In this document: piece after piece, positions 27,501 through 35,394 of the stretch
How the letters are laid out: every line of letters begins with the position of its first letter
Position numbering within the stretch: position 1 is the stretch's first letter
Assembly (NCBI RefSeq): GCF_009746565.1
Contig: NZ_WRPN01000001.1
Coordinates: forward strand, 124,001-188,000
Source of the DNA: Mariniflexile maritimum
GTDB lineage: Bacteria; Bacteroidota; Bacteroidia; Flavobacteriales; Flavobacteriaceae
Reading direction: 5' to 3'
DNA: 64,000 nucleotides
The notes under the pieces: generated by a model
What the model was told of the DNA's origin: nothing
What the model saw: the letters and a program-made list of their open reading frames with translations, nothing else
Databases searched by the model: none
Position numbers and translations under genes: made by a program

Positions 27501-27982
27501 ATAAAAAGAATATCGCTTTTGTATCGCAATGGGATAATTTTCCAAAATCCATTGAAATACCACTTTCCGGTAAAGCAACCCATGCGTATTTTATGATGGC
27601 AGGCACTACCAACCCGATGCAAAGCAGGTTTGTAAATGGTGAAATTACAGTAACTTACACCGATGGCACCATTGAAACCTTAGAACTTAAAAACCCAGAA
27701 AATTGGTGGCCTATTGAACAGGATTATTTTGTAAATGGTTTGGCCTTTACAACCGATGCGCCCAAACCGCCACGGGTTTATTTAAAATCTGGAACCATCA
27801 CCAGGGACTTTAAGGATTTCAAGCCCATAAATGGTTTTACCGATTTTGGTATTGATGGCGGCGCCGCAACCATTTTGGATTTACCGTTAAATGGAAACAA
27901 AACGCTAAAAGACCTTGAAATTAAAGCGGTTGCAAATGATGTGGTTATTGGATTGATGGGTTTAACCTTAACAAGGAATTAA
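24566..27982 (+). CDS. Large exported DUF4450-like protein with (alpha/alpha)6 core
   Basis: The 1138-residue protein has a signal peptide (LFFLLGVLFHISAQ). An N-terminal beta-sandwich-like region (about 25-290; SRKFNRALYGTNTGFRVEAG) is followed by a helical six-hairpin region (about 300-690) with GDAIWESPAFLHGSIAWRMH, the calcium-binding-like DADGDGLYDAYAMIWASDA and QPYTWSVNNVALAENLHTALAYWQG. A C-terminal beta region follows. I associate this with DUF4450 proteins found in Bacteroidetes glycan loci; the (alpha/alpha)6 core suggests a glycosidase. The catalytic residues and substrate are not known to me. The next gene starts directly after its stop codon. Confidence 0.62.
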   Translation: MCFTNNYKKHFSLFFLLGVLFHISAQDISTRKIHYVPEGESFVLKNGSRKFNRALYGTNTGFRVEAGDLPEFALYMPGMGGNFKLGIVTNSGSKWLAACDSIVTRYIQGTMHYELRDASFPNGIINMQVVAHAKNEAMILKVETENIPKNVDLIWIYGGASGKKFSRDGDIGADPESVFYLQPDYCINNQYTLQKDGFLLNFGSENNKQKTGNNRAISGYYPKSDIKLVEVDPEKNPKELFESEVDKLPVIIGNIHLNSNDTLLWKLENDETVVPTTQTQLASEFVEAVQKMKKLASRVTLKTPDPYLNTLGGALAIAGDAIWESPAFLHGSIAWRMHLNAWRGASVANPLGWHDRAETHFRSYGNSQVLEPETGSVVLDTFRNFARQKEVLGTAMFSSGYISRHPNNNTVAHHYDMNSVFINQILRHYQWTGDVGFMKEIWSVIKRHIAWEKRNFDADGDGLYDAYAMIWASDALQYSGGGVTYASAYNYSCNVLAASIAKLLGENPEPYIKEAKHIKSAIDSKLWIPEKGVFAEYKDLLGNQLLHDAPGLWTIYHALDENIANPFQAYQSLRYVDAEIPHIPVQAGGLPFEDLQLVSTTNWQPYTWSVNNVALAENLHTALAYWQGGRSEKAFQLWHSVLVESMYLGASPGSFQQLSYYDAIRGELYRDFADPIAMAARSLVEGLFGIQPNAITNTLYIKPGFPKDWKYASLDIPDIKIAFAEEHSILKYTIDSKFNNHMALHFAVNVSNEGVAYVKINGNKVDWKLDETAIGTPKIIIESPYQKQYIIEIKLKEGRLEQPKFEFEGHHNKQLQFKTSKAEIVKVYDPQTSISEVRKTKNQFDFTVNSKKGHKTFFVQLKQNGMLWWQPVHLKVISEKDVISKFQNWDEKLSPETKFEKINLETVFNSKVTDVFEQQYLSPRPTSPTLQLPTQGIGNWCYPFIKPIIDDSGLRKIAGENNTIVSPQHIPFSTPSEANKKNIAFVSQWDNFPKSIEIPLSGKATHAYFMMAGTTNPMQSRFVNGEITVTYTDGTIETLELKNPENWWPIEQDYFVNGLAFTTDAPKPPRVYLKSGTITRDFKDFKPINGFTDFGIDGGAATILDLPLNGNKTLKDLEIKAVANDVVIGLMGLTLTRN

Positions 27983-29059
27983 ATGGACAGGAAAACATTT
28001 ATATCAACGTCAATGCTTGCTTCTTTAGGGGCCTGTTTGCCCATGCAGGCGATGGCTCTCCTTAGCGGAAGAGAGCAGCAACTACCATTGTCTGATTTTG
28101 AAAAACGCCTTACGCCTGTCGGTCGCGCCTTAGAGTTTGAAGATTATTATGTGTGGTGCAATAGCCCAATTGAAGGGCCGGATGGTAAAATCCATGTGTT
28201 TTTCTCACGATGGCCTAAAGCCAAAAGCATGAGTGGTTGGACCAATAGTTCGGAAATTGCCCACGCCGTAGCCGATAAACCAGAAGGTCCATACAAATAT
28301 GTAAGTACTGTTTTGGCATCACGAGGTGAAGGTTATTGGGATGCCACCACTTGCCACAACCCAAATATCCATTTTGTTGATGGAAAATATGCCTTGTTTT
28401 TTATGGGCAACTCCAATGGTAAACTGGATACACAGCGCATAGGTTTGGCAACCGCCGATTCGCTTTATGGGCCATGGAACCGTCCTGACGAACCTTTATT
28501 GCATCCTGGAAAAGTTGGGGATTGGGACGACCATTGTACTACAAATCCATCCTTTTTAAAACACCCAAATGGCGAATATTGGTTATACTATAAGTCGTTT
28601 GATACCGAAGGTTATGTAAACCCCAAGTTTGAAGTTAGGGGCAATCGAAAATATGGATTGGCCATTGCAAAATCGTTGCAAGGGCCTTACGTTAAATATC
28701 AAGGAAACCCAGTGATAGATTATCATGCTATGGGAAACAATCAGCAATGCGAAGATGCTTTTACGTGGTACGATGGTGAAAAATTCAACATGCTAGCAAG
28801 GGATTTAGGTGTTTTCGGAATTGATAAAGGATTGTATATGAGTTCAAAAGATGGCAAACACTGGTCGGAACCATTAATTGCTTATCAAGAGCTCAGTAAA
28901 TATGTAAACCAACCGCCAGCACCAAAACATTTAAACCGTTATGGACGTGCCGAACGCCCGCAAGTATTGTTTCAAAACGGAAAACCAACGTATTTATTTA
29001 CAGCCTCGCAAGGAGGAAAATATGAAACAGCTTCAGGATTTATCTTTAAAATAAACTAA
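27983..29059 (+). CDS. Exported beta-propeller glycosidase-like protein (GH43/GH117-type fold)
   Basis: The 358-residue protein has an export signal (MDRKTFISTSMLASLGA) and repeated propeller-blade sequences: WCNSPIEGPDGKIHVFFSRW, TCHNPNIHFVDGKYALFFMG, HCTTNPSFLKHPNGEYWLYY, QQCEDAFTWYDGEKFNMLAR and RAERPQVLFQNGKPTYLFTA. The evenly spaced blades, each with an acidic or Asn residue before the strand, indicate a five-bladed propeller. The usual GH43 base motif xDP is not obvious, so the active site may differ from classical GH43. It starts at the stop codon of the DUF4450-like gene and probably works on the same side chain. Confidence 0.65.
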   Translation: MDRKTFISTSMLASLGACLPMQAMALLSGREQQLPLSDFEKRLTPVGRALEFEDYYVWCNSPIEGPDGKIHVFFSRWPKAKSMSGWTNSSEIAHAVADKPEGPYKYVSTVLASRGEGYWDATTCHNPNIHFVDGKYALFFMGNSNGKLDTQRIGLATADSLYGPWNRPDEPLLHPGKVGDWDDHCTTNPSFLKHPNGEYWLYYKSFDTEGYVNPKFEVRGNRKYGLAIAKSLQGPYVKYQGNPVIDYHAMGNNQQCEDAFTWYDGEKFNMLARDLGVFGIDKGLYMSSKDGKHWSEPLIAYQELSKYVNQPPAPKHLNRYGRAERPQVLFQNGKPTYLFTASQGGKYETASGFIFKIN

Positions 29060-29075
29060 ATATTTAAAATATTAA

Positions 29076-31232
29076 ATGATGAAAACAACGCTTCTTTTAC
29101 TCCCAGTTTTAGCTTTTTTAAGCCTTCATTCATGCAAGGAAAAACCATCTTCCCAACCAGAAAAAATAGATAGAAATGCAGTAGTTACACGTCATAATGT
29201 AAAAATAACAACCATTGACACGTTGGGTTCGTTAAATGTGGGGAATGGAAAATTTGCTTTCACCGTTGATGCTACCGGGTTGCAATCGTTCCCAGAGTTT
29301 TATGAAAAAGGTGTGCCTTTGGGAACACAATCGGAGTGGGGCTGGCACACCTTTCCAAATACTGAAAATTTTGAATTTAGCGAAACTTTAAAGGGTTACG
29401 ATTTCAACGGAAACCCAAATAGTTTATATGCCATACAGGATAGGGCCAATGACAGAAACATGGCTGCAGCCGATTATTTTCGGGCAAATCCGCACGGTTT
29501 GCAATTGGGAAACGTAGGGTTGGAAATTCTTAAGAAAGATGGAACCGTGGCCAAACCAGAGGACTTAAAAGACATCAATCAGGAACTAAACCTTTGGACC
29601 GGTAAGATTGAAAGTCATTTTACTGTTGAAGGCATTCCTGTAAAAGTAATCACCTATGCAGATTTTAAAACAGACGGTATTGCAGCAAAAGTAGAGTCGC
29701 CATTATTAAAGGAAAACCGCATTAAATTAAAATTTAGGTTTCCATACCCAACCAACCAGTTTGCCGATAGAGGTGTTCATTATTCCAACAATGAATTGCA
29801 TCAAACAACCGTAAACGAACAAAAAGGAAAAAGCTTTGTTTTCAACAGGATTTTGGATAACGACCGCTATTTTGTAAAAGCCATTTTGAATACAGAAGCT
29901 TCGGTCTCAAAAGTTGAAGACCATTATTTTACCATGCAACCAGATGCAGAGGATAGTTTTGAAGTTGCGGTCGTTTTTTCAGAGGAAAACCCTAACGAAA
30001 CCCTTACTTTTAACGAGGTTGAAACAAATAGTATAACCGCTTGGAAAGACTTTTGGCAATCGGGCGGTGCAGTTGATTTTTCAGCATGTACCGACCCTCG
30101 GGCTTTTGAATTGGAACGACGCGTGGTGCTATCGCAATATTTAACGCGTTCGCAATGCGCAGGAAACTATCCTGTTCAGGAAACAGGTTTAACCTATAAT
30201 AGTTGGTACGGCAAACCGCACATGGAAATGTATTGGTGGCATGCGGCACATTATCCGCTTTGGGGACGAACCGAATTTCTGGAAAAAAGTATCGGTTGGT
30301 ATTTTACAGCCTATGATAAAGCGAAGTTGATAGCCGAAAGACAAGGTTATAAAGGGGTGCGTTGGCAAAAAATGACCGACCACAATGCCGATGAAGCACC
30401 ATCAAACGTGGGCTCGTTTTTAATATGGCAACAACCGCATGTTATTTATCTGGCAGAATTGATTTATAGAAACAACCCGTCAAAGGAAAATTTGGAAAAG
30501 TATAAAAAGCTCATCTTTTCAACGGCCGATTTTATGGCATCCTACCCAAATTACGATGCTAAAAACGACCGGTATATTTTAGGAAAAGGTGTTATACCAG
30601 CACAAGAATGTTTCGATAAAATGGAAACCTTCAACCCGCCTTGGGAACTGGCCTATTGGAAATGGGCATTGCAAACAGCGCAACAATGGCGTGAACGATT
30701 GGGATTGGAACCCCAAACTGAATGGCAAAACATTATTGATAAACTATCGCCAATGGCCCAAAAAAACGGGGTGTATTTAGCGGCCGAAAGTGTGCCAGAT
30801 TCTTATTCGCCAACAAGTAAACACACCATAGACCATCCAGCAGTTTTGGGCGCCATGGCCATGTTGCCGCACAACAACTTTGTTGATGTTAAAACAATGG
30901 GCCAGACCTTTGATATAGTTGATAAGGTTTGGCATTGGGACCACACTTGGGGCTGGGATTTTCCATTGGAAGCCATGACCGCCACACGGCTAAACAGACC
31001 AGAAGATGCCATTAAAGCACTTTTAAGGGATGAAACAACCAATACCTATTTACCAAGCGGGCACAATTACCAAAACGAAAGATTAACCTTATACTTGCCC
31101 GGAAATGGCGGAATCCTTTCGGCGATGGCGCTTATGTGCGCCGGTTTTGATGGCAATACCATTGAAAATCCAGGGTTTCCCAAAGACGGCACATGGCATG
31201 TTAAATGGGAAGGTTTAAAGCCTATGCCTTAA
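29076..31232 (+). CDS. Lipoprotein with GH65/GH95-like (alpha/alpha)6-barrel architecture, function unknown
   Basis: The 718-residue protein has a lipoprotein signal (LAFLSLHSC). An N-terminal beta domain (about 40-320; LGSLNVGNGKFAFTVDATG) is followed by a helical barrel with VVLSQYLTRSQCAGNYPVQE, WYGKPHMEMYWWHAAHYPLW, KGVRWQKMTDHNADEAPSNV and HPAVLGAMAMLPHN. The KPHMEMYWWH block resembles the substrate-lining region of GH65/GH95-clan enzymes, including alpha-L-fucosidases, but I cannot place it in a family. Candidate acids are the Glu and His in this block. It closes the four-gene GH28 unit. After it, 31233-31417 carries no gene, only AT-rich sequence and an inverted repeat. Confidence 0.6.
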   Translation: MMKTTLLLLPVLAFLSLHSCKEKPSSQPEKIDRNAVVTRHNVKITTIDTLGSLNVGNGKFAFTVDATGLQSFPEFYEKGVPLGTQSEWGWHTFPNTENFEFSETLKGYDFNGNPNSLYAIQDRANDRNMAAADYFRANPHGLQLGNVGLEILKKDGTVAKPEDLKDINQELNLWTGKIESHFTVEGIPVKVITYADFKTDGIAAKVESPLLKENRIKLKFRFPYPTNQFADRGVHYSNNELHQTTVNEQKGKSFVFNRILDNDRYFVKAILNTEASVSKVEDHYFTMQPDAEDSFEVAVVFSEENPNETLTFNEVETNSITAWKDFWQSGGAVDFSACTDPRAFELERRVVLSQYLTRSQCAGNYPVQETGLTYNSWYGKPHMEMYWWHAAHYPLWGRTEFLEKSIGWYFTAYDKAKLIAERQGYKGVRWQKMTDHNADEAPSNVGSFLIWQQPHVIYLAELIYRNNPSKENLEKYKKLIFSTADFMASYPNYDAKNDRYILGKGVIPAQECFDKMETFNPPWELAYWKWALQTAQQWRERLGLEPQTEWQNIIDKLSPMAQKNGVYLAAESVPDSYSPTSKHTIDHPAVLGAMAMLPHNNFVDVKTMGQTFDIVDKVWHWDHTWGWDFPLEAMTATRLNRPEDAIKALLRDETTNTYLPSGHNYQNERLTLYLPGNGGILSAMALMCAGFDGNTIENPGFPKDGTWHVKWEGLKPMP

Positions 31233-31332
31233 GCATAAAAAAAAATAATTGATATTTTATGGCGATATTAGAAATAGTGTAGTTGTTATTTTTTTTTTTG
31301 AAATATCCCATAATCTATTGCTAAAATTATAG

Positions 31333-31373
31333 TTACAGTTTTATGATATTTTAAAAAAAAACAGAAACTGTAA
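31333..31373. terminator. Possible bidirectional terminator hairpin
   Basis: TTACAGTTT (31333-31341) and AAACTGTAA (31365-31373) are a perfect 9-bp inverted repeat with a 23-nt AT-rich loop. It lies between the convergent ends of the 718-residue protein gene and araR. There is no clean T-run after the stem, so this is tentative. Confidence 0.35.
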
Positions 31374-31417
31374 AAGTGAAAGCTTCTTATTACTTTAAGG
31401 AAGTTTTTGAAATGATT

Positions 31418-32107
31418 TTATAATTTTAGATAAAAGTTGTTGGTTTGCTTATCGTCATATTTTTCTTGATCAAACATAAATAGGTAAGAACCTTTTGTAG
31501 AGGAGCTCATATCCTTTTCCTTTAATTTTATCAATATATCCATAGAATTTATTTTATTGATAAAATTTCTTTTGTCTAATTCTTTATCTAAGATTGCCTC
31601 GTATAATTTTTGAAGTTGCCTCATTGTAAATTTCTCAGGCAAAAGTTCAAACCCAATAGGACTGATTGATGTCCTTCTACGCAATCTTCTAATGGCTCTG
31701 CCTAACATTTCGTCATGGTCAAAAATTAAATGTGGCGCTTTAGAAAGGCTAAACCACTTTGCTTCATAATTTGCGATTAATTCTTCATTATGCTTTTCAA
31801 TATTAATAATGGCATAATAGGATGTAGATATGGTTCGTGCTACAGGGTCACGATTAACTTCACTAAACGAATACAACTGCTCCATATAAATGTTATGCAT
31901 ACCGGTTAGTTTAAATAATATACGGGATGCGGCATCATTTAGTGTTTCATCTTTTTTCAGAAATCCACCCATTAGCGACCATTTACCCTTTTCGGGCTCA
32001 AAATCCCTTTTAATTAAAAGCACTTTTAAATCTTCATTGTCAAATCCAAAAATTATACAATCTACAGCAAGAAATACTTTGTCTGCTTGATTATAGCCTC
32101 TATTCAT
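31418..32107 (-). CDS. araR: AraR-type arabinose regulator (degenerate Nudix domain plus winged helix)
   Basis: The 229-residue protein has an N-terminal Nudix fold (FLAVDCIIFGFDNEDLKVLL, GKWSLMGGFLKKDETLNDAA). The Nudix box is broken: the REUxEE metal-binding part reads SRILFKL, so hydrolysis is unlikely. The C-terminal part (FELLPEKFTMRQLQKLYEAI, LDKRNFINKI) matches the winged-helix DNA-binding half of NrtR-family regulators. This architecture is that of AraR of Bacteroides thetaiotaomicron, a repressor of arabinose and arabinan genes released by L-arabinose. It is divergent from the arabinan SusC gene, and an operator-like site lies 62-80 bp upstream of its ATG, which suggests autoregulation (inference). 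Confidence 0.85.
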   Translation of the reverse strand: MNRGYNQADKVFLAVDCIIFGFDNEDLKVLLIKRDFEPEKGKWSLMGGFLKKDETLNDAASRILFKLTGMHNIYMEQLYSFSEVNRDPVARTISTSYYAIINIEKHNEELIANYEAKWFSLSKAPHLIFDHDEMLGRAIRRLRRRTSISPIGFELLPEKFTMRQLQKLYEAILDKELDKRNFINKINSMDILIKLKEKDMSSSTKGSYLFMFDQEKYDDKQTNNFYLKL

Positions 32108-32168
32108 AGTAAATAATTTTAAGCTAATATATAATTTTTATTAAAAGTAACATAGCATCCCATTCAAT

Positions 32169-32187
32169 AAGTGTTAATATTACATTT
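32169..32187 (+). promoter_or_regulatory. Operator-like site 1 in the araR-susC region
   Basis: AAGTGTTAATATTACATTT is an imperfect palindrome with half-sites AAGTGTTA and, inverted, AAATGTA. It overlaps TACATTTA (32181-32188), a -7-like box for the arabinan SusC operon, so bound protein would block transcription. It matches site 2 in inverted orientation at 17 of 19 positions. Confidence 0.6.
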
Positions 32188-32233
32188 ATTTGCCTAAAAA
32201 TTTGTTTTTGTTGTTTTTTTGTTTTTAATTTAC

Positions 32234-32252
32234 AAATGTAAAACTAACACTT
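32234..32252 (-). promoter_or_regulatory. Operator-like site 2 in the araR-susC region
   Basis: Read on the minus strand this is AAGTGTTAGTTTTACATTT, differing from site 1 at two positions. It ends 24 bp before the SusC ATG at 32277, within the expected leader. Two such sites about 65 bp (six helical turns) apart could support looping or co-operative repression. Confidence 0.6.
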
Positions 32253-32276
32253 ATAAATTAATTAAACTAAATTAGT

Positions 32277-35200
32277 ATGACAACAACTAAACTATTATTT
32301 GGTAATTACAAATTCTACAGGTCGTTTAAAGGGTGGCTTATGGCGTTGGTAATTATACTTTTTTGCGCGAATTACACATTTGCTCAGCAAAAAAAAATTA
32401 TTCAGGGGATTGTTACTTCGGTAAATGAAAATCTTCCCTTGCCAGGTGTGAATATTTTGGTTAAAGGTACAGCAAATGGTGTTGTAACAGACTTTAATGG
32501 AAATTATTCAATTAATGCTTCAAGCAATGATGTACTGGTATTTTCTTATCTCGGTTTTAAAAGTAAGGAAATCACTGTGGGCAATCAAACTCAAATTAAT
32601 GTGGCCTTACAAGAAGATGCCACCTCGTTGGACGAAGTAGTGGTGGTGGGCTACGGCACGCAAAAGAAATCGGACTTAACCGGTTCGATAAGTGTTGTGG
32701 ACATTGACAACGCCAAAAAAACCGTAACTTACGATGCCGCCAAAATGTTGCAGGGGCAGGTTGCGGGTGTTACCGTACAATCTTCTGGAGAACCGGGTGG
32801 TTTTGTAAACATTAAAATTAGAGGGATTAGTTCGTTTAGTAATAACAATCCGCTTTTTGTTATTGATGGCATGATCATAGACAGTCCTTACGATTTTGCG
32901 GCTGGCGATATTGAATCTATGCAAGTGCTTAAAGATGCCTCGGCAGCGGCCATTTATGGTGTGCGTGGTGCGAACGGCGTTGTAATCATTACCACCAAAA
33001 AAGGTAAAGAAGGTAAATTCGACATTAATTTTAAATCACTTTACGGCGTACAAAATGTGGCCAAGAAATGGTCGGTTACCGATAGGGTGGGTTATCAAAA
33101 CATCACCACTGCGGCCGAATTAAATGCAGGCCTAACCATAGCACCTGGAAACGATCCAAGTAATCCTTCATACATTAATAATGTAGATACCAATTGGCAA
33201 GATGCTGCTTTTGGTACGGGTTACATTCAAAACCACGCCGTAACTTTTAGCGGTGGGGCGGAGAGTTTAGGCTACAATATGAATGTAGATTACTTTAAAA
33301 ACAGTAGTTACATGGACTCGCCGCAAGATTACGAACGTATCTCAACCAATTTGAATTTAACCGGTACTAAAGGAAAATTCAAATATGGTTCCAAGATTGG
33401 TTATACGCAATCCAATAAGGAAATTTTCAATGAATATCTAGCAGGTGAATCTCCCATAAGCGATTTATTAGGCGCTATCCCAACCATGCCAGTTTATGAC
33501 GCTAATAGATTAGGGGGTTATGGCGGTACCGATAATTTAACCCAACGAGCCATCTCCATGAACGTAATTGGTTTTAACAATGTGAATGAAAGAACAGGTG
33601 AAAGAAACCGTTTTATTGGAAATATTTGGGGTGAGCTGGAAATTGTTAAAGGCTTGAAATATAAATTGGATGCCAGTTTTGATAGATTGGATTGGAAAAA
33701 CAGAACGTTTTTCCCGGAAAGCAATTTAGGATGGTATTACTTAACAACCGCAGATGAAGCTTCCTTGGATATTGCAACGGGCAGCCAAACCAGGACATTT
33801 TTAAATAATTTATTGACTTATGATGTAACCTTGCAGGACAAACATAGCATTAGCGTATTGGCAGGTATTGTACAGGAAAGAAATGATTATTACAACCATT
33901 GGTCTAGGGGCGTGGGGTATCCAACAGGCACCATAAGCCATTTGGAATATGCCGCCGATACCAGCACGGGTGAATATGAAAGCACCATAGCGGGCCTTTC
34001 TTATTTAAGCAGGTTAAATTATGGTTATGACGACCGTTATTTAATAACAGTAAACTTTAGGCAAGATAAAACCTCGCTTTTTAGCACAATTAATAATTCA
34101 GCAAATTTCTATTCTTTCTCTGGAGCTTGGAAACTTAGTAACGAAAACTTTATAACATTGCCCGAATGGTTAAATACCGTAAAGTTAAGAGGTGGTTATG
34201 GCGAGTTAGGAAACAATACCATTTCTCCTTACTTTTTTGCAACCACTACAAACCAGTTTGCTGGATATGATTTCAATAATACATTAGCACCAGGTACCAC
34301 GGTGGTTAGTGCTTTAGATCCAAATGTACATTGGGAAAAAACCAATACCACAAACGTAGCGTTAGAATTAGGCATGCTAAATAATGATTTGCAATTTACT
34401 GCCGAATATTATGTTAAAAAATCAAACGATTTGTTAATTGGCGTGCCGCTGCCTTATTCCACTGGCGCTTTTCCAGCCAGTATTACTACCAATGCGGGTG
34501 CAGTACAAAATAAAGGTTTAGAGTTTACGGCTTCATATAAAAATAACAGCCATGAGTTTAAGTACGAGCTCTCTGCAAATCTAGGAACTCTTAAAAATGA
34601 AGTATTACAAATAGGCATTAACGGAAACCCAATTTATGGAGCTGCTTCTAAAACAGAAGTTGGCAGATCTATTGGAGAGATATTTGCTTATGAAACCGAT
34701 GGTATTTTCCAAACCAATGCCGAAGTAACTGCCTCACCTACACAAGTGGGTGCTGCTGCCGGTGATATTAAATTTAAGGATCAATTAACGGTTGATACCG
34801 ATGGTGATGGTGTTTTTGATGCCACCGATGGTATTATCAACGATCAAGACAGGGTTTACCAAGGGGTAACCATCCCAAAATACAGCTATGGCATTAACTT
34901 CAGCAGTACTTATAAAAACTTTGATCTGTCCTTCTTTTTACAAGGTGCAGGCGGAAACAAAGTATTCAATGGCATGTACAGAAATTTAATGATCGAGCAA
35001 TATGTGAACCATCATACCGATGCCTTGAACTACTGGACACCTACCAATACCGATACCAATGTGCCTAGGCCCATTATAGGCGACCCTAATGCCAATGCAA
35101 GGGATTCCAATAGATTTATTGAAAAGGGCGATTACATAAAACTTCAAAATATGGAAATTGGCTATAATATTCCTTTATCGCAAACAAAATTGGTCCAAAA

Positions 35201-35363
35201 CGCCAGAGTGTATGTAAATGCACAAAATGTATTTACAATAACTAAGTATAAAGGTTACGATGCAGATTTCAATTATAACGATGGCTTGTTCTCCAGAGGT
35301 TATGACGGTGGGTCTTTCCCAAATCCTAGAACGTTCTCATTAGGAGTTCTGGTAGGTTTTTAA
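32277..35363 (+). CDS. SusC-like TonB-dependent transporter (arabinan locus)
   Basis: The 1028-residue protein has an unusually long positively charged n-region before its signal peptide core (LMALVIILFCANYTFAQ). The carboxypeptidase-like domain (IIQGIVTSVNENLPLPGVNI), the DEVVVVGYGTQ TonB-box-like motif, the plug motif KDASAAAIYGVRGANGVV and a barrel ending in SLGVLVGF follow. It would import arabino-oligosaccharides across the outer membrane. It is only broadly similar to the pectin SusC at 5702, so this is not a recent duplication. Expression is probably controlled by the two AraR-like sites upstream. SusD follows after 31 bp. Confidence 0.95.
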   Translation: MTTTKLLFGNYKFYRSFKGWLMALVIILFCANYTFAQQKKIIQGIVTSVNENLPLPGVNILVKGTANGVVTDFNGNYSINASSNDVLVFSYLGFKSKEITVGNQTQINVALQEDATSLDEVVVVGYGTQKKSDLTGSISVVDIDNAKKTVTYDAAKMLQGQVAGVTVQSSGEPGGFVNIKIRGISSFSNNNPLFVIDGMIIDSPYDFAAGDIESMQVLKDASAAAIYGVRGANGVVIITTKKGKEGKFDINFKSLYGVQNVAKKWSVTDRVGYQNITTAAELNAGLTIAPGNDPSNPSYINNVDTNWQDAAFGTGYIQNHAVTFSGGAESLGYNMNVDYFKNSSYMDSPQDYERISTNLNLTGTKGKFKYGSKIGYTQSNKEIFNEYLAGESPISDLLGAIPTMPVYDANRLGGYGGTDNLTQRAISMNVIGFNNVNERTGERNRFIGNIWGELEIVKGLKYKLDASFDRLDWKNRTFFPESNLGWYYLTTADEASLDIATGSQTRTFLNNLLTYDVTLQDKHSISVLAGIVQERNDYYNHWSRGVGYPTGTISHLEYAADTSTGEYESTIAGLSYLSRLNYGYDDRYLITVNFRQDKTSLFSTINNSANFYSFSGAWKLSNENFITLPEWLNTVKLRGGYGELGNNTISPYFFATTTNQFAGYDFNNTLAPGTTVVSALDPNVHWEKTNTTNVALELGMLNNDLQFTAEYYVKKSNDLLIGVPLPYSTGAFPASITTNAGAVQNKGLEFTASYKNNSHEFKYELSANLGTLKNEVLQIGINGNPIYGAASKTEVGRSIGEIFAYETDGIFQTNAEVTASPTQVGAAAGDIKFKDQLTVDTDGDGVFDATDGIINDQDRVYQGVTIPKYSYGINFSSTYKNFDLSFFLQGAGGNKVFNGMYRNLMIEQYVNHHTDALNYWTPTNTDTNVPRPIIGDPNANARDSNRFIEKGDYIKLQNMEIGYNIPLSQTKLVQNARVYVNAQNVFTITKYKGYDADFNYNDGLFSRGYDGGSFPNPRTFSLGVLVGF

Positions 35364-35394
35364 TAAATTGTTTAAAAAATTAAAACGAATTAAA

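Noticed and set aside
1-31232. Interpretation of the left locus as an ulvan locus
   Set aside because: A sulfatase, GH105, GH106 and rhamnose genes would fit ulvan, but three GH28 enzymes, two CE12 proteins and a PL22-like lyase point to galacturonate-containing, acetylated pectin, and no ulvan lyase type was seen.
31418-32107. Nudix protein as an active pyrophosphohydrolase
   Set aside because: The Nudix box lacks the metal-binding glutamates (SRILFKL in place of REUxEE) and a winged-helix domain follows, so a regulator is the better reading.
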